Below, piece by piece: positions 16,098 to 24,398 of a DNA stretch of 61,289 nucleotides. Source of the DNA: an uncultured Ruminiclostridium sp. (GTDB lineage: Bacteria > Bacillota > Clostridia > Oscillospirales > Ruminococcaceae); assembly GCA_949878745.1 (NCBI GenBank), contig CATLBH010000010.1:1-61289 (forward strand), written 5' to 3'. Below the pieces are notes generated by a model. The model made no database searches. It had not been told where the DNA came from and saw nothing but the letters and a program-made list of their open reading frames with translations. Numbering within the stretch: the stretch's first letter is position 1; each line of letters starts with the position of its first letter. The translations under genes and the position numbers were made by a program.

Positions 16098-18221
16098 TCA
16101 GGATGCGTCTGCTGACTTAATCGAAACACTGCCCCTTACATTTCCCAAAGCGTCGTCCGGAGCCTGGAGGTACAACTGATAGGTTCCGGGCTTTGTTGCT
16201 GGAGACCCAACGATAAAATCTGCGATACATTCCAGCGATTCACCCGGCTGCCGCAGGTTATTCACAGACCAATAGGCAACATCTTTCTGTTCGTCCTTTG
16301 CGAAAAAGACCTTTATTCTGCTTCCCGTTTTCGCTGAAATATCATACAAAATTTCGTCCCCGTCGGATAATGTGTATTCCCCCAGGAAAATGGTTTCTGC
16401 TGCCACTACGGTCTTGAAATCGATGGGGATTATTTCCACGTCAGTTTTATCATCCGGGTCATCCATGTCCTCCAACAGTTCAACCACTTCCGCCTCGGTC
16501 ATATAGAAAACGCCTGTGATTTTGTTTTCTACATCACGGACAATTTTGATATTGATAGTTCCTTTTGGGTTCATATTCAGCGTATAAAAGGATTTGTTAG
16601 GCCGGATGTCTAAAAAGATGTTGACAAGCTGGCTCTGGTAGTAGTAATCTTTACCGTCCATAGTAACGCCTACCGCCTGATATTCTGTCGCCTGGGCTTC
16701 CGCCCATTCTTTTTCGTGCTTCTCTTCCAGTTCGTCAAATTCCTCGCCCCGATTCAGTTTATCAAAAAGTATGGATTGAAATGCCCAATTCCCATCTTCC
16801 AAAGCCCTATCCAGCCAAATTTCCAGTTCCGCTTTGTCCATGTAGTCCGACAGGGTGGAGAAAAACGCCATTTCTTCATCGGCATACGCTTTTTCGGCAA
16901 AGTCGGTAAACAAAGCGGAGTTTGTGTCAAACCAACGCACAGCGACAGAGAAAAACGCAAAATCTCTGTCAGCATAGAGCTTTTCAAGCCATCTCTTTTG
17001 AGCATTTTTATCCAGACGAGGAAAAGCGATTTCAAACAGCAGCAAGCTGTCAGCCTCATAGTACCGCTCTACCTGAGACGCATAGTCCTTGCTGTCTGTG
17101 CTTGTTGCGGGAGTTTTATCCACATCCACCCGGGGGGGTGCCTCTATGCGATCAACTGCTGCGTCAACAGGGTAAACACCAACAAAAGCCGCACCTAAAA
17201 GTATGCACAATGTCAGAACAAACGTCAACATTTTAACTGTCCTTGATTGTTCCCCAAATTTCATAATTGCACCTAACCTTTCTTTTAATAGCTGTTTATT
17301 TTCGCTCAAAGTGACAGCCCCAAGATTTTCCTTGTATTTTCCAACTGCCGCCATAGCGTCAAGTAAGGTTTTCCCATAATCCTGCGCGTTGCCGCTCCCA
17401 ATTTTAGCGAGGACGGCTTCATCACAGGAAAATTCACAAGCCTTGGTAATTTCCCGGCTCATAAGATAAACCAACGGATTAAACCAATGCAGGCAGACTG
17501 TAACCTGCACCAGCCACTTATAAAACATATCCCGCCGCTTATAATGTGTCAGTTCGTGCAGTACGATATACTGAAAATCTTTTTCGGAAATATTCATGCT
17601 CGGCAATACGATACATGGATGGAAAAATCCAATTAACAGCGGAGAAGAAATCAACGGATTGACACATAATTCAATCGGTTTTTTTATACCCGCCCGCTCT
17701 GTCACAATGGAAAGGCGATCTAAAATTCCTATGTCAGAAACGGGAGCCAATCCGGCATTGATATACCGTATAAAGCCTTGATAGATTGTTACTTTCCGTA
17801 TCAGCATACCCAGCGCAACCATCAGCCAAATTAGCCAGATATGATTTATCATCAGTGATGTGATGTCTTTAAGAGGATGTGCAGTTACCAATTCTTCTAC
17901 CGGGACATTTGTGTTTTCGTTATCCGGCTCTAAACTGACAGCAGGAGGAAGAATATTTTCCGAAGCATTAACCGGCCTTTGTGATTCCGATAAAGAAGCG
18001 TTTTTTGTAATTGCTTCATCGACCGCTTGATAGGTTTTCCCCATCAAATTTGTTTCTGGCCCAAAGGGAAGCAACAGCCGCAGGATAACAATGAGCCAAA
18101 TATAATACTGCCACTGTCGGCTGATTTTATGTTTCAAAAATCGTTCACCACAAAACAAAGCCAGAATGAGCAGGGCTCCGGAAAAAGACATAGACAAGAA
18201 GACTTTCAAAACCATGTTCAT
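16098..18221 (-). CDS. BlaR1/MecR1-like M56 membrane peptidase with a novel sensor region
   Basis: This 707-residue protein starts with membrane segments (MVLKVFLSMSFSGALLILAL; SRQWQYYIWLIVILRLLLPF) and an M56 zinc protease domain with HELTHYKRRD at about residue 221 and the later EFSCDEAVL. A further membrane helix is near 330. The outer region is not the penicillin-binding-like domain of BlaR1: residues about 385-510 hold three or four helical repeats of about 28 residues (WLEKLYADRDFAFFS; FAEKAYADEEMAFFS; WLDRALEDGNWAFQS), then a beta-rich C-terminal domain. On sensing its signal the family cleaves the partner BlaI-type repressor. It overlaps that gene by 4 bases. Confidence 0.88.
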   Translation of the reverse strand: MNMVLKVFLSMSFSGALLILALFCGERFLKHKISRQWQYYIWLIVILRLLLPFGPETNLMGKTYQAVDEAITKNASLSESQRPVNASENILPPAVSLEPDNENTNVPVEELVTAHPLKDITSLMINHIWLIWLMVALGMLIRKVTIYQGFIRYINAGLAPVSDIGILDRLSIVTERAGIKKPIELCVNPLISSPLLIGFFHPCIVLPSMNISEKDFQYIVLHELTHYKRRDMFYKWLVQVTVCLHWFNPLVYLMSREITKACEFSCDEAVLAKIGSGNAQDYGKTLLDAMAAVGKYKENLGAVTLSENKQLLKERLGAIMKFGEQSRTVKMLTFVLTLCILLGAAFVGVYPVDAAVDRIEAPPRVDVDKTPATSTDSKDYASQVERYYEADSLLLFEIAFPRLDKNAQKRWLEKLYADRDFAFFSVAVRWFDTNSALFTDFAEKAYADEEMAFFSTLSDYMDKAELEIWLDRALEDGNWAFQSILFDKLNRGEEFDELEEKHEKEWAEAQATEYQAVGVTMDGKDYYYQSQLVNIFLDIRPNKSFYTLNMNPKGTINIKIVRDVENKITGVFYMTEAEVVELLEDMDDPDDKTDVEIIPIDFKTVVAAETIFLGEYTLSDGDEILYDISAKTGSRIKVFFAKDEQKDVAYWSVNNLRQPGESLECIADFIVGSPATKPGTYQLYLQAPDDALGNVRGSVSIKSADAS

Positions 18222-18598
18222 TTTTCTCGCCCTTTCTCCAGCAGTTTTTTCAGCTCTTCATATTCCTCGTCTGCCATCAAATCACCTAAAATCAAATTAG
18301 AAACCAGTTCACTTGCGTTTCCCTCATAGATTTTATCCAAGAAATTTTTTGTTTGTGCCGTCTGATATTCCGTTTCTGAAACCAGTGTTGTGTATTCGTT
18401 GCGCCGACCAATTTTTTTAGCACTTAGAAAACCCTTGTTAATCAGCCGCGACAAAAGGACAATCAATGTATTCTTTTGACACGGTTTTCCTTTGGCCGCC
18501 AGTCCATCCATGATATAGGGGAACAATGTCACCTCCTTTGGATTTCCCCATGCAATTTTCATAATCTCAAGTTCGGTATCTGATAGTTGTTGTACCAT
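18218..18598 (-). CDS. blaI: BlaI/MecI/CopY-family transcriptional repressor
   Basis: This 126-residue winged-helix repressor has DNA-binding domain residues 1-75 with LSDTELEIMKIAW at the start, NTLIVLLSRLINKGFLSAKKIG as the recognition helix and wing, then a dimerisation tail (FLDKIYEGNASELVSNLI). AAGGAGG precedes the ATG. The overlap with the M56 peptidase gene and the dyad operator over the shared promoter indicate the standard scheme: the dimer blocks its own operon until the membrane protease cleaves it. No beta-lactamase gene is adjacent, so the controlled resistance or stress gene is unknown. Confidence 0.93.
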   Translation of the reverse strand: MVQQLSDTELEIMKIAWGNPKEVTLFPYIMDGLAAKGKPCQKNTLIVLLSRLINKGFLSAKKIGRRNEYTTLVSETEYQTAQTKNFLDKIYEGNASELVSNLILGDLMADEEYEELKKLLEKGREK

Positions 18599-18637
18599 GT
18601 TTCTTTCCTCCTTAATGTACGACGCGGTGTTGACATT

Positions 18638-18669
18638 AAAAGTATAACATATCGTTGTACTTTTGTCAA
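18638..18669 (-). promoter_or_regulatory. Promoter and overlapping repressor operator of the blaI-blaR1 operon
   Basis: Minus strand TTGACA (18664-18669), 17-base spacer, TATACT (18641-18646). The spacer and -10 are covered by a near-perfect dyad: AAAAGTATAAC at 18638-18648 and GTTGTACTTTT at 18654-18664, the same arms with one mismatch around ATATC. A weaker second dyad (AATGTACGAC...GTTGACATT) lies at 18614-18637 toward the gene. Position and symmetry fit autorepression by the BlaI-type protein. Confidence 0.85.
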
Positions 18670-18744
18670 GCCCGCAAGTACGATCCTTGGCAAACTGTGT
18701 ATTCCAAATTTCGCAAATGAAATGATGATGGGGTATTAAAAAAG

Positions 18745-18959
18745 GTATTTAAAGCACCTTGGGAAGACGCTGATATGGAAAATTTGAGCATAGATTCAAC
18801 ATCAATCAGGCTTCATCAAAGTGATAACGGGGGAAAACTCCGAGAAAAGCTGTAAGTTTGTCAAGAGGTGGCAGAACTGCAAAAATTAATGCTGTAGTAG
18901 ATGGGTTGGGAAACCCTGTAGAATTTTTGCTAAGTCGTGGAAACGAGCATGATTCAATA
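18745..18959 (+). pseudogene. IS5-family transposase remnant 1
   Basis: One frame reads VFKAPWEDADMENLSIDSTS then IRLHQ and stops; the -1 frame continues VSLSRGGRTAKINAVVDGLG and NPVEFLLSRGNEHDS. These are the typical DST and RGG..TKIHAVVD..GNP blocks of IS5/IS427-type transposases. The frame change occurs at an A-rich site (GAGAAAAG) where this group uses programmed -1 frameshifting. Both ends of the gene and the element ends are missing. Confidence 0.85.
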
Positions 18960-19125
18960 CATATTTTTGCCGCCCGCATTAACATCCGCTGCTTGATTTT
19001 TTGTACAGCGTGTGCTAAAATAAATTTTGCACTTTAGCGATCAGTAGGATTACGCGTTTTGCAACTCATATCAAGATTTTGACTGCCGAGTTGTGGTAGA
19101 ATATAATCACAGGAGGGAAACAGCC

Positions 19126-20031
19126 TTGTACGAATGGAACGAAGCAGTACAGAAAATGCTGGACTGGATAGAGAAAAATATCGGCGAAAACCCCACTCTT
19201 CTAAAAATATCGAAACAGGTCGGATACTCACCCTATTACTGCTCGGTTCAGTTTCACAAAATCTGCGGTATGACGATAAAGCTATATATTTCGGGACGGC
19301 GGCTGGCGCTGGCTGCGCTGGATTTGCGAGACACGAAGGAGCGAATAATCGATATTGCCCTAAAATACGGGTTTTCTTCTCAGGAGGCTTTGACGAGAGC
19401 CTTTACGGCGGCGTTCGGCTGCGCACCGGCGGCGTACAGGAGAAGTCCCGCACCCTTTCCGCTTCCCATACGTAAGGTGGTTTTCTTTCCCGAACACTAT
19501 TATGAGCTCTATAAAGGAGGAATTAAAATGAGCGATATTACCGAAGCCAGAGTAAGAGCGGAGTTCATTCCCGCTCACAGGTATATCGGAATATGGGACG
19601 ATGCCGCTGAGGACTACGGCGGTTTCTGGGAGCGCCATAACTGCGACGAGGTGTGCGGCACTATCGACAGTATGAGCAACGTCAGCGACCTTATAATAAC
19701 ATGTCATACGGCGGGCTGGACGTTAAACGGGGGAAAGCGCCGCTACTTCTACGGCTTGGGCGTTCCCAAGGATTACGGAAGCCCCGTTCCCGACGGCTTT
19801 GAGATCCGCGATATTCCCGCTTCTTATTATCTGATTTTTTATCACCCGCCCTTCGATTATCTTAAGGACAACGGCGAGGTTATGGAAAGCGTGGAAAAGC
19901 TGGCGTGGAATTATGACATAAATGATTTCGGCGGGGGAAAATACGTCTGGAACGAAAGCGCCCCCTGCTACCAGCGGCATAATCCGGAAGTGATAGGTTA
20001 TGAGGTGTTAAGGCCGATAAAATTAAAATAA
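19126..20031 (+). CDS. AraC-family regulator with GyrI-like effector domain
   Basis: This protein of about 301 residues has an N-terminal AraC/MarA-type double helix-turn-helix domain (about 1-105: VQKMLDWIEKNI, LLKISKQVGYSPYYCSVQFHK, IIDIALKYGFSSQEALTRAF) and a GyrI-like small-molecule domain (about 150-300), as in Rob-type and multidrug-response regulators. I chose TTG at 19126 because AGGAGG lies 9 bases upstream; a GTG at 19093 in the same frame has no SD. It is monocistronic with a strong terminator. Targets are not evident. The flanking IS5 remnants suggest a mobile-element-rich neighbourhood. Confidence 0.92.
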   Translation: MYEWNEAVQKMLDWIEKNIGENPTLLKISKQVGYSPYYCSVQFHKICGMTIKLYISGRRLALAALDLRDTKERIIDIALKYGFSSQEALTRAFTAAFGCAPAAYRRSPAPFPLPIRKVVFFPEHYYELYKGGIKMSDITEARVRAEFIPAHRYIGIWDDAAEDYGGFWERHNCDEVCGTIDSMSNVSDLIITCHTAGWTLNGGKRRYFYGLGVPKDYGSPVPDGFEIRDIPASYYLIFYHPPFDYLKDNGEVMESVEKLAWNYDINDFGGGKYVWNESAPCYQRHNPEVIGYEVLRPIKLK

Positions 20032-20049
20032 TTTTACCGTAAAGTCAAC

Positions 20050-20106
20050 ACGGCGCGCCCGTGCGGAGAGCGTTTATTTCTCTTTGCGCGGGCGCACCGC
20101 GTTTTT
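20050..20106 (+). terminator. Intrinsic terminator after the AraC-GyrI gene
   Basis: GC-rich arms (CGGCGCGCCCGTGCGGAGAG and its near complement ending at 20100) with a 9-base loop, followed by GTTTTT. Confidence 0.8.
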
Positions 20107-20141
20107 ATACCGATTTCTTTTAAACTGTGGGATTTGTATTA
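20107..20141. repeat. Degenerate half-copy of the dispersed palindrome
   Basis: ATACCGATTTCTTTTAAACTG followed by GGGATTTGTATTA matches the two outer arms of the unit at 15824-15902 (ATACCAATCCC...GGGATTAGTATTA) with its centre deleted. Confidence 0.45.
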
Positions 20142-20149
20142 AAAAGACT

Positions 20150-20323
20150 TTGAGCATAGATTCAACATCAATCAGGGTTCATCAAAGTGCTAACGGGGGA
20201 CAACTCCGAAAAAAGCTGTAAGTTTGGCAAGAGGTGGCAAAACTGCAAAAATTCATGCTGTAGTAGATGGGTTGTGAAACCCTGTAAAATTTATGCTAAG
20301 TCGTGGAAATAAGCATAATTCAA
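20150..20323 (+). pseudogene. IS5-family transposase remnant 2
   Basis: About 85% identical to remnant 1 by eye. The first frame reads LSIDSTSIRVHQSANGGQLR then stops. The -1 frame reads AVSLARGGKTAKIHAVVDGL then meets TGA. Here the slip site is CGAAAAAAG, matching the A-AAA-AAG type used by IS427-group elements. Only the central part of the transposase survives. Confidence 0.85.
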
Positions 20324-20848
20324 CTCGTGAATATATTATAGGGAAAATCGCTGATTATACCATTCCACCGCGGTCTTGTGATTCTGAGCAGTGGTTTTGC
20401 GATTGGCGGAAAAATAAGGCCGCTTGAATTTTTTAAAAAAAGTTAAATGACCTGTTTTTTTACCATGAAAAAAAACAAATGACCGAAAATATTTCCCGAA
20501 CTTTATTTTTTCTTTTGGCAAAAGGACTTGTTAAAATTCGCGGCAAAATTTCCACCAAAAAAATACATATTGAAAATACACAAAAGGGAAAGCGCGGCTT
20601 AAAATGTTTTTTTATTATTTCACAGCATTTTTTTCGTTAAATTCGATAAAAGGATTTTTCACACAATTATTTAGTACGACCTGTACAAAACAGTGCCGAT
20701 TGATTTATAATAAATCACCAAAAATACCTTCATCGCATTTTTTAATAATAATTTATTGGGGTGAAAAACTGCGTTGAAGCAAGCGATGTTCATACACAAA
20801 AAACAAATGAACGTAATATTTCCCCGACGAAAAAAATTCACGTAAAAT
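20324..20848. other. AT-rich gene-free stretch upstream of azlC
   Basis: Poly-A/T-rich, no SD-ORF combination and no protein family recognised. An open frame of 61 codons on the minus strand near 20336-20521 is low-complexity (Lys/Phe-rich) and is taken as chance. Confidence 0.5.
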
Positions 20849-20877
20849 TTGCATTTTTTTACAGGATATGATATGAT
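20849..20877 (+). promoter_or_regulatory. Candidate promoter of azlCD
   Basis: TTGCAT (20849-20854), 17-base spacer, TATGAT (20872-20877), about 30 bases before the azlC start. Confidence 0.5.
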
Positions 20878-20915
20878 TATTGCTGCAAAATATAGAACAA
20901 AGAAAGGTTGCTTTA

Positions 20916-21611
20916 ATGAAAACGGATTTTTTTAGGGGAGTCCGTCACGGAATACCGATAGCGCTCGGCTATATTTCGGTATCCTTCGGATTCGGTATAA
21001 TGGCGGTTGGAACGGGGCTGTCGCCTTTAACGGCGGTTATGATATCGGTGACGAACCTCACGTCGGCGGGACAAGCTGCGGGAGTGTCGGTGATAGCGGC
21101 GGGAGGAACATTGGCGGAAATGGCTCTGACGCAGCTTATCATAAATATACGCTATTCCCTGATGGGCTTTTCCCTCTCACAGAAGCTGAGCCGAAATTTC
21201 GGCACCGCGCGCAGAATGGCGGCTTCCTTCGGAATAACCGACGAAATTTTCGCGGTGGCTTCCTCCCAGCCTCACGAAATTACTCCCTCCTATATGTACG
21301 GCCTTATAGCGGCGGGCTTTTTCGGCTGGAGTCTCGGTACTCTTTTGGGAGCACTGGCGGGGCAGATATTACCGCAGCCGTTCACCGACGCGATGGGTTT
21401 GGTGCTGTACGGAATGTTTTTGGCGATAATTATTCCGCCAGCAAGAAGAAAATTAAGCGTTTTGTCTGTGGTTCTGATCGCGGCGGGAATTTCAGTGCTG
21501 TGCAAATACGCGTTCACTTTTCTGAGCGGAGGCTTTTCCGTTATAATAAGCGGCGTCGCGGCGGCCGCCGCAGGGGCTCTGCTTTTTCCGGTAAAGGACG
21601 GTGAAGTATGA
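20916..21611 (+). CDS. azlC: AzlC-family branched-chain amino acid exporter, large subunit
   Basis: This 231-residue membrane protein of the AzlC family (LIV-E exporter) has the typical start FFRGVRHGIPIALGYISVSFGFGI, an internal TNLTSAGQAAG motif and about seven hydrophobic segments. With AzlD it exports branched-chain amino acids or analogues. ATG at 20916 is preceded by AGAAAGG at good spacing; an ORF extension to 20880 has no SD. It overlaps azlD by 4 bases. No Lrp-type regulator is adjacent. Confidence 0.92.
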   Translation: MKTDFFRGVRHGIPIALGYISVSFGFGIMAVGTGLSPLTAVMISVTNLTSAGQAAGVSVIAAGGTLAEMALTQLIINIRYSLMGFSLSQKLSRNFGTARRMAASFGITDEIFAVASSQPHEITPSYMYGLIAAGFFGWSLGTLLGALAGQILPQPFTDAMGLVLYGMFLAIIIPPARRKLSVLSVVLIAAGISVLCKYAFTFLSGGFSVIISGVAAAAAGALLFPVKDGEV

Positions 21612-21907
21612 GTATAGCTTTATATATAGCGGTTATGGCTTTGGTGACCTATCTTATCAGAATGGTTCCTTTTACCTTTTTCAGAAGAAGGATAAATTCG
21701 CGTTTTTTAAGGAGTTTTCTTTTCTATATTCCATATGCCGTATTAAGCGCCATGACCATACCGGCAATTTTTTACTCTACGGGAGACGTAATAACGGCTG
21801 CGGTGGGAACGGTCATAGCCGTTGTTCTGGCTTATTTCGGGCTGCCGCTTATCGTTGTGGCTCTTGCGGCTTCGGCGGGAGCGCTGATAACGGGTTTTTT
21901 AATTTAA
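21608..21907 (+). CDS. azlD: AzlD-family branched-chain amino acid exporter, small subunit
   Basis: This 99-residue protein has four hydrophobic segments and the family features TYLIRMVPF near residue 16 and VLSAMTIPAIFY in the middle. The start ATGA overlaps the azlC stop, so the two subunits are made in a coupled way. Confidence 0.92.
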   Translation: MSIALYIAVMALVTYLIRMVPFTFFRRRINSRFLRSFLFYIPYAVLSAMTIPAIFYSTGDVITAAVGTVIAVVLAYFGLPLIVVALAASAGALITGFLI

Positions 21908-21948
21908 GAAACACATAAGCTTTATAATTTAAAGGAGCAAAGCACATT

Positions 21949-22311
21949 ATGTTTTTTAAAAAAAATAAAAAAATCGACTTTTCGGAGGATTTTGCGGCGA
22001 AACTCGCAAAGACTCTTCCACATATAAAAAAGGTACAGTTTTGTTATGTAAAACCCAAAGAATTGGAAAATATGCTTGACAATGACATAAGCTCGGTGCT
22101 GACGCTACAACCGGTCAATTATTATGCCGAAAAAAGCAGGTTTTGGCAGTGTGTATTTTACTTTGATGATGAGTATAATAACATAGTAATGAGATTCGAG
22201 CTTTATGAAAACGACAGAAAAAGTTTTGGCGGAAGGTACAGAAAAATAACCAGTGAGCATTACGATAAAATTCTTATGAAATTCGGTCAAAGAGCGGGAA
22301 TTGCTTTTTAA
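21949..22311 (+). CDS. Hypothetical protein, 120 aa
   Basis: A soluble, charged alpha/beta-looking protein with no signal peptide or membrane segment; not recognised. AAGGAG lies 9 bases before ATG, and the gene starts 41 bases after azlD, so it is probably in the same transcript. An aromatic-rich core (FWQCVFYFDDEYNN) and a basic N-terminus (FFKKNKKIDF) stand out. Function unknown. Confidence 0.7.
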   Translation: MFFKKNKKIDFSEDFAAKLAKTLPHIKKVQFCYVKPKELENMLDNDISSVLTLQPVNYYAEKSRFWQCVFYFDDEYNNIVMRFELYENDRKSFGGRYRKITSEHYDKILMKFGQRAGIAF

Positions 22312-22596
22312 AACTTTTTAGCCTTTTTTACTTAAAAAAAGCAAATGTTGTTCCCAACGTTTTTTTGATTTTTGTATAAAATAACAATTTATCGAATTTT
22401 AAGACAATTTTCATTTAAAAATACGGTTATTTTACACAAATCCTTAAATTTTCGCTATATTTGATAAAAAAGCCTATACTGCGGGCTTTGCGGCCTTTAG
22501 GTTATTAGGCAAAAAAAGCGTTGTCGGTAAAAAGTATAAAAAAATCAATAGTTAATTGTTACAAATTCACAACATTTATTTTGATAAAAATGTATA
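22312..22596. other. AT-rich intergenic stretch before the sugar ABC operon
   Basis: A weak terminator-like element lies at about 22465-22515 (AAAGCC...GGCTTT and AGCCTA...TTAGGC). Otherwise only AT-rich DNA leading into the promoter at 22597. Confidence 0.4.
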
Positions 22597-22625
22597 TTGC
22601 TTACTTTTACCAATTTATGTATAAT
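22597..22625 (+). promoter_or_regulatory. Promoter of the sugar ABC importer operon
   Basis: TTGCTT (22597-22602), 17-base spacer, TATAAT (22620-22625). It gives a leader of about 130 bases that contains the structured element at 22667-22729. Confidence 0.7.
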
Positions 22626-22666
22626 TGAAGTGACAGAAAAAGGACATATATTTTTTGTCAAAGCTT

Positions 22667-22729
22667 CAGCCGAAACTTACTCCGCCGGTACCACAGCGAG
22701 AAGCCTTCGGCTGCGAAAAAACAGTAAGT
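22667..22729 (+). promoter_or_regulatory. Structured 5' leader of the sugar-binding lipoprotein gene
   Basis: Two perfect pairings cross each other: CAGCCGAA (22667-22674) with TTCGGCTG (22706-22713), and ACTTACT (22675-22681) with AGTAAGT (22723-22729). They could form a pseudoknot or be alternative folds. The SD at 22753-22757 lies 24 bases downstream. No riboswitch class was recognised. Confidence 0.4.
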
Positions 22730-22763
22730 AAAGAGTAAAAGAGAAAATTTTTAGGAGGACACA

Positions 22764-24113
22764 ATGAAGAAGAAACTTATTTCAATTTTTTTGGCGGCTG
22801 CCATGACACTGTCACTGACAGCCTGCACACAGGAATCCTCAGGCGGTGACAACTCAACTACCACCACCGCCGGCAGCGGAGACGATGCGGCCGATACCAC
22901 CACTAGCGCCGCAGAAGGCAACGGCGCTTCCGGTGAAACCATCACTCTCAGAGTATGGGGCGGTGAGGAAGATCAGGCTTTGCTTGCCGAATTGGTAAAC
23001 GATTTCAAGGCGGCTCATTCCGATCAGAATTTTGATATCCAGATCGGCGTAGAATCAGAATCCACTGCCAAGGATACCGTTCTTACCGATATATCCGCCG
23101 CTGCGGACGTATTCGCTTTTGCCAGCGACCAGATCGCTTCACTCGTGAGAGCGGGCGCTCTCGCCAACCTTGACAGTATGAGCGAGGTTCTGACAAATTA
23201 TTCCGGAAAGTCCATTGACGACGTTAAGTCCGCCAACAGCGCAGGTACCATCGGCTCCGCAACCTTCAAGGACAATCTTTACGCTTTCCCCATGAGCGGC
23301 GGCAACAACTATTTCCTTTATTATGACGCAAACGTTCTCTCCGAGGACGACGTAAAGTCTTGGGACACAATGCTTGCCAAGGCATCGGAATCCGGAAAGC
23401 AGGTAGGTATGACCTTGGCTTCCGGCTGGTATCTCTCCAGCTTCTTCATGGGTGCGGGCTTCACTTCCTCCACCAATGACGACGGAACCACCAACTGTGA
23501 CTGGAACGGCACCTCTGCCGACGGTTACACCGGCGTACAGGTAGTTGAAGGCATTCTCGGAATTACCAACAGCTCCGCTTTCCTTCCCGTTGCAGACGGC
23601 GACCTTTCCAACCAGATCGCTTCCGGAAACCTTTGCGCCGTAGTTGACGGTACTTGGGATGCCGACGCCGCTCAGGCCGCTTTCGGCGAAGGCTACAGAG
23701 CCACCAAGCTCCCCACCTTTACCTGCAACGGCACTCAGCTTCAGCAGTACACCTACACCGGTTCCAAGCTTATCGGCGTTAACGCCCTCAGCGAAAACGT
23801 AGGCTGGGCTACCGTTCTTGCCGAATTCCTCACCAACGAACAGTCTCAGGCAAAGCGTTTCGAGCAGAGACAGCTTTCTCCTTCCAACCTTGTTGTATCC
23901 GAACGTGACGACGTTAAGGCTAACATTGCGGGCGCTGCTTCCATGGAACAAGATAACTTCGGTTCCATTCAGGACGTGGGCGAGAAGTTCTGGGATCCTA
24001 CCAAGACTCTCGGCGAGCTCTGCGCTCAGAAGTCCCTGACCGTCGGCGATACCGCTGGCATTCAGCAGGCTCTCGATACCGCGGTAGAAGGTATCACCGC
24101 CGCGCTGCAGTAA
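22764..24113 (+). CDS. Sugar ABC transporter substrate-binding lipoprotein (MalE-like)
   Basis: This 449-residue protein has a lipoprotein signal peptide with lipobox LTAC (Cys21), a Ser/Thr/Gly-rich linker (about 24-55), then an extracellular solute-binding type-1 fold: ITLRVWGGEEDQALLAELV at the start, DVFAFASDQIASLVRAG, YAFPMSGGNNYFLYYD, and AVVDGTWDADAAQAAFG. It captures an oligosaccharide for the two permeases downstream; the maltodextrin-type fold is clear, the actual sugar is not. GGAGG precedes ATG. No ATPase gene is in the operon, so a shared MsmX-type ATPase elsewhere is likely. Codon use is strongly biased, which suggests high expression. Confidence 0.93.
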   Translation: MKKKLISIFLAAAMTLSLTACTQESSGGDNSTTTTAGSGDDAADTTTSAAEGNGASGETITLRVWGGEEDQALLAELVNDFKAAHSDQNFDIQIGVESESTAKDTVLTDISAAADVFAFASDQIASLVRAGALANLDSMSEVLTNYSGKSIDDVKSANSAGTIGSATFKDNLYAFPMSGGNNYFLYYDANVLSEDDVKSWDTMLAKASESGKQVGMTLASGWYLSSFFMGAGFTSSTNDDGTTNCDWNGTSADGYTGVQVVEGILGITNSSAFLPVADGDLSNQIASGNLCAVVDGTWDADAAQAAFGEGYRATKLPTFTCNGTQLQQYTYTGSKLIGVNALSENVGWATVLAEFLTNEQSQAKRFEQRQLSPSNLVVSERDDVKANIAGAASMEQDNFGSIQDVGEKFWDPTKTLGELCAQKSLTVGDTAGIQQALDTAVEGITAALQ

Positions 24114-24286
24114 GTTTGACAAAAAAGCTTGATTCCGCTCTGACGCCAATCCCGTTTCGCCTTTGAGTAAAACCTCAAACCGAAAAAGGGGTTCCACCGA
24201 AATACCGTGCGCTCATTATAACTCATTGTAAAGAGAATCGGTATTAACACGATCCAGCAGGTTAATGAGCTGAAATAATCCGCTTC

Positions 24287-24322
24287 AAAGGCTCATATGC
24301 AAGCATATGAGCCTTTGTTTTT
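24287..24322 (+). terminator. Intrinsic terminator/attenuator between binding protein and permeases
   Basis: A perfect 14-bp stem (AAAGGCTCATATGC with GCATATGAGCCTTT), 2-base loop, then GTTTTT. Its position after the first gene would make the binding protein more abundant than the permeases, a common arrangement. Confidence 0.88.
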
Positions 24323-24398
24323 GGATATTTTTTCAGCACCGACCATTCGATAAGCATATTAACAAACAGTAAATTTATAGTAAAGGCAGGAAACCAAT

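Noticed and set aside
23139-24197. 352-codon open frame opposite the sugar-binding protein gene
   Set aside because: It is a shadow of a codon-biased gene: the sense protein has a clear signal peptide and family motifs, the antisense product has no family pattern and no SD.
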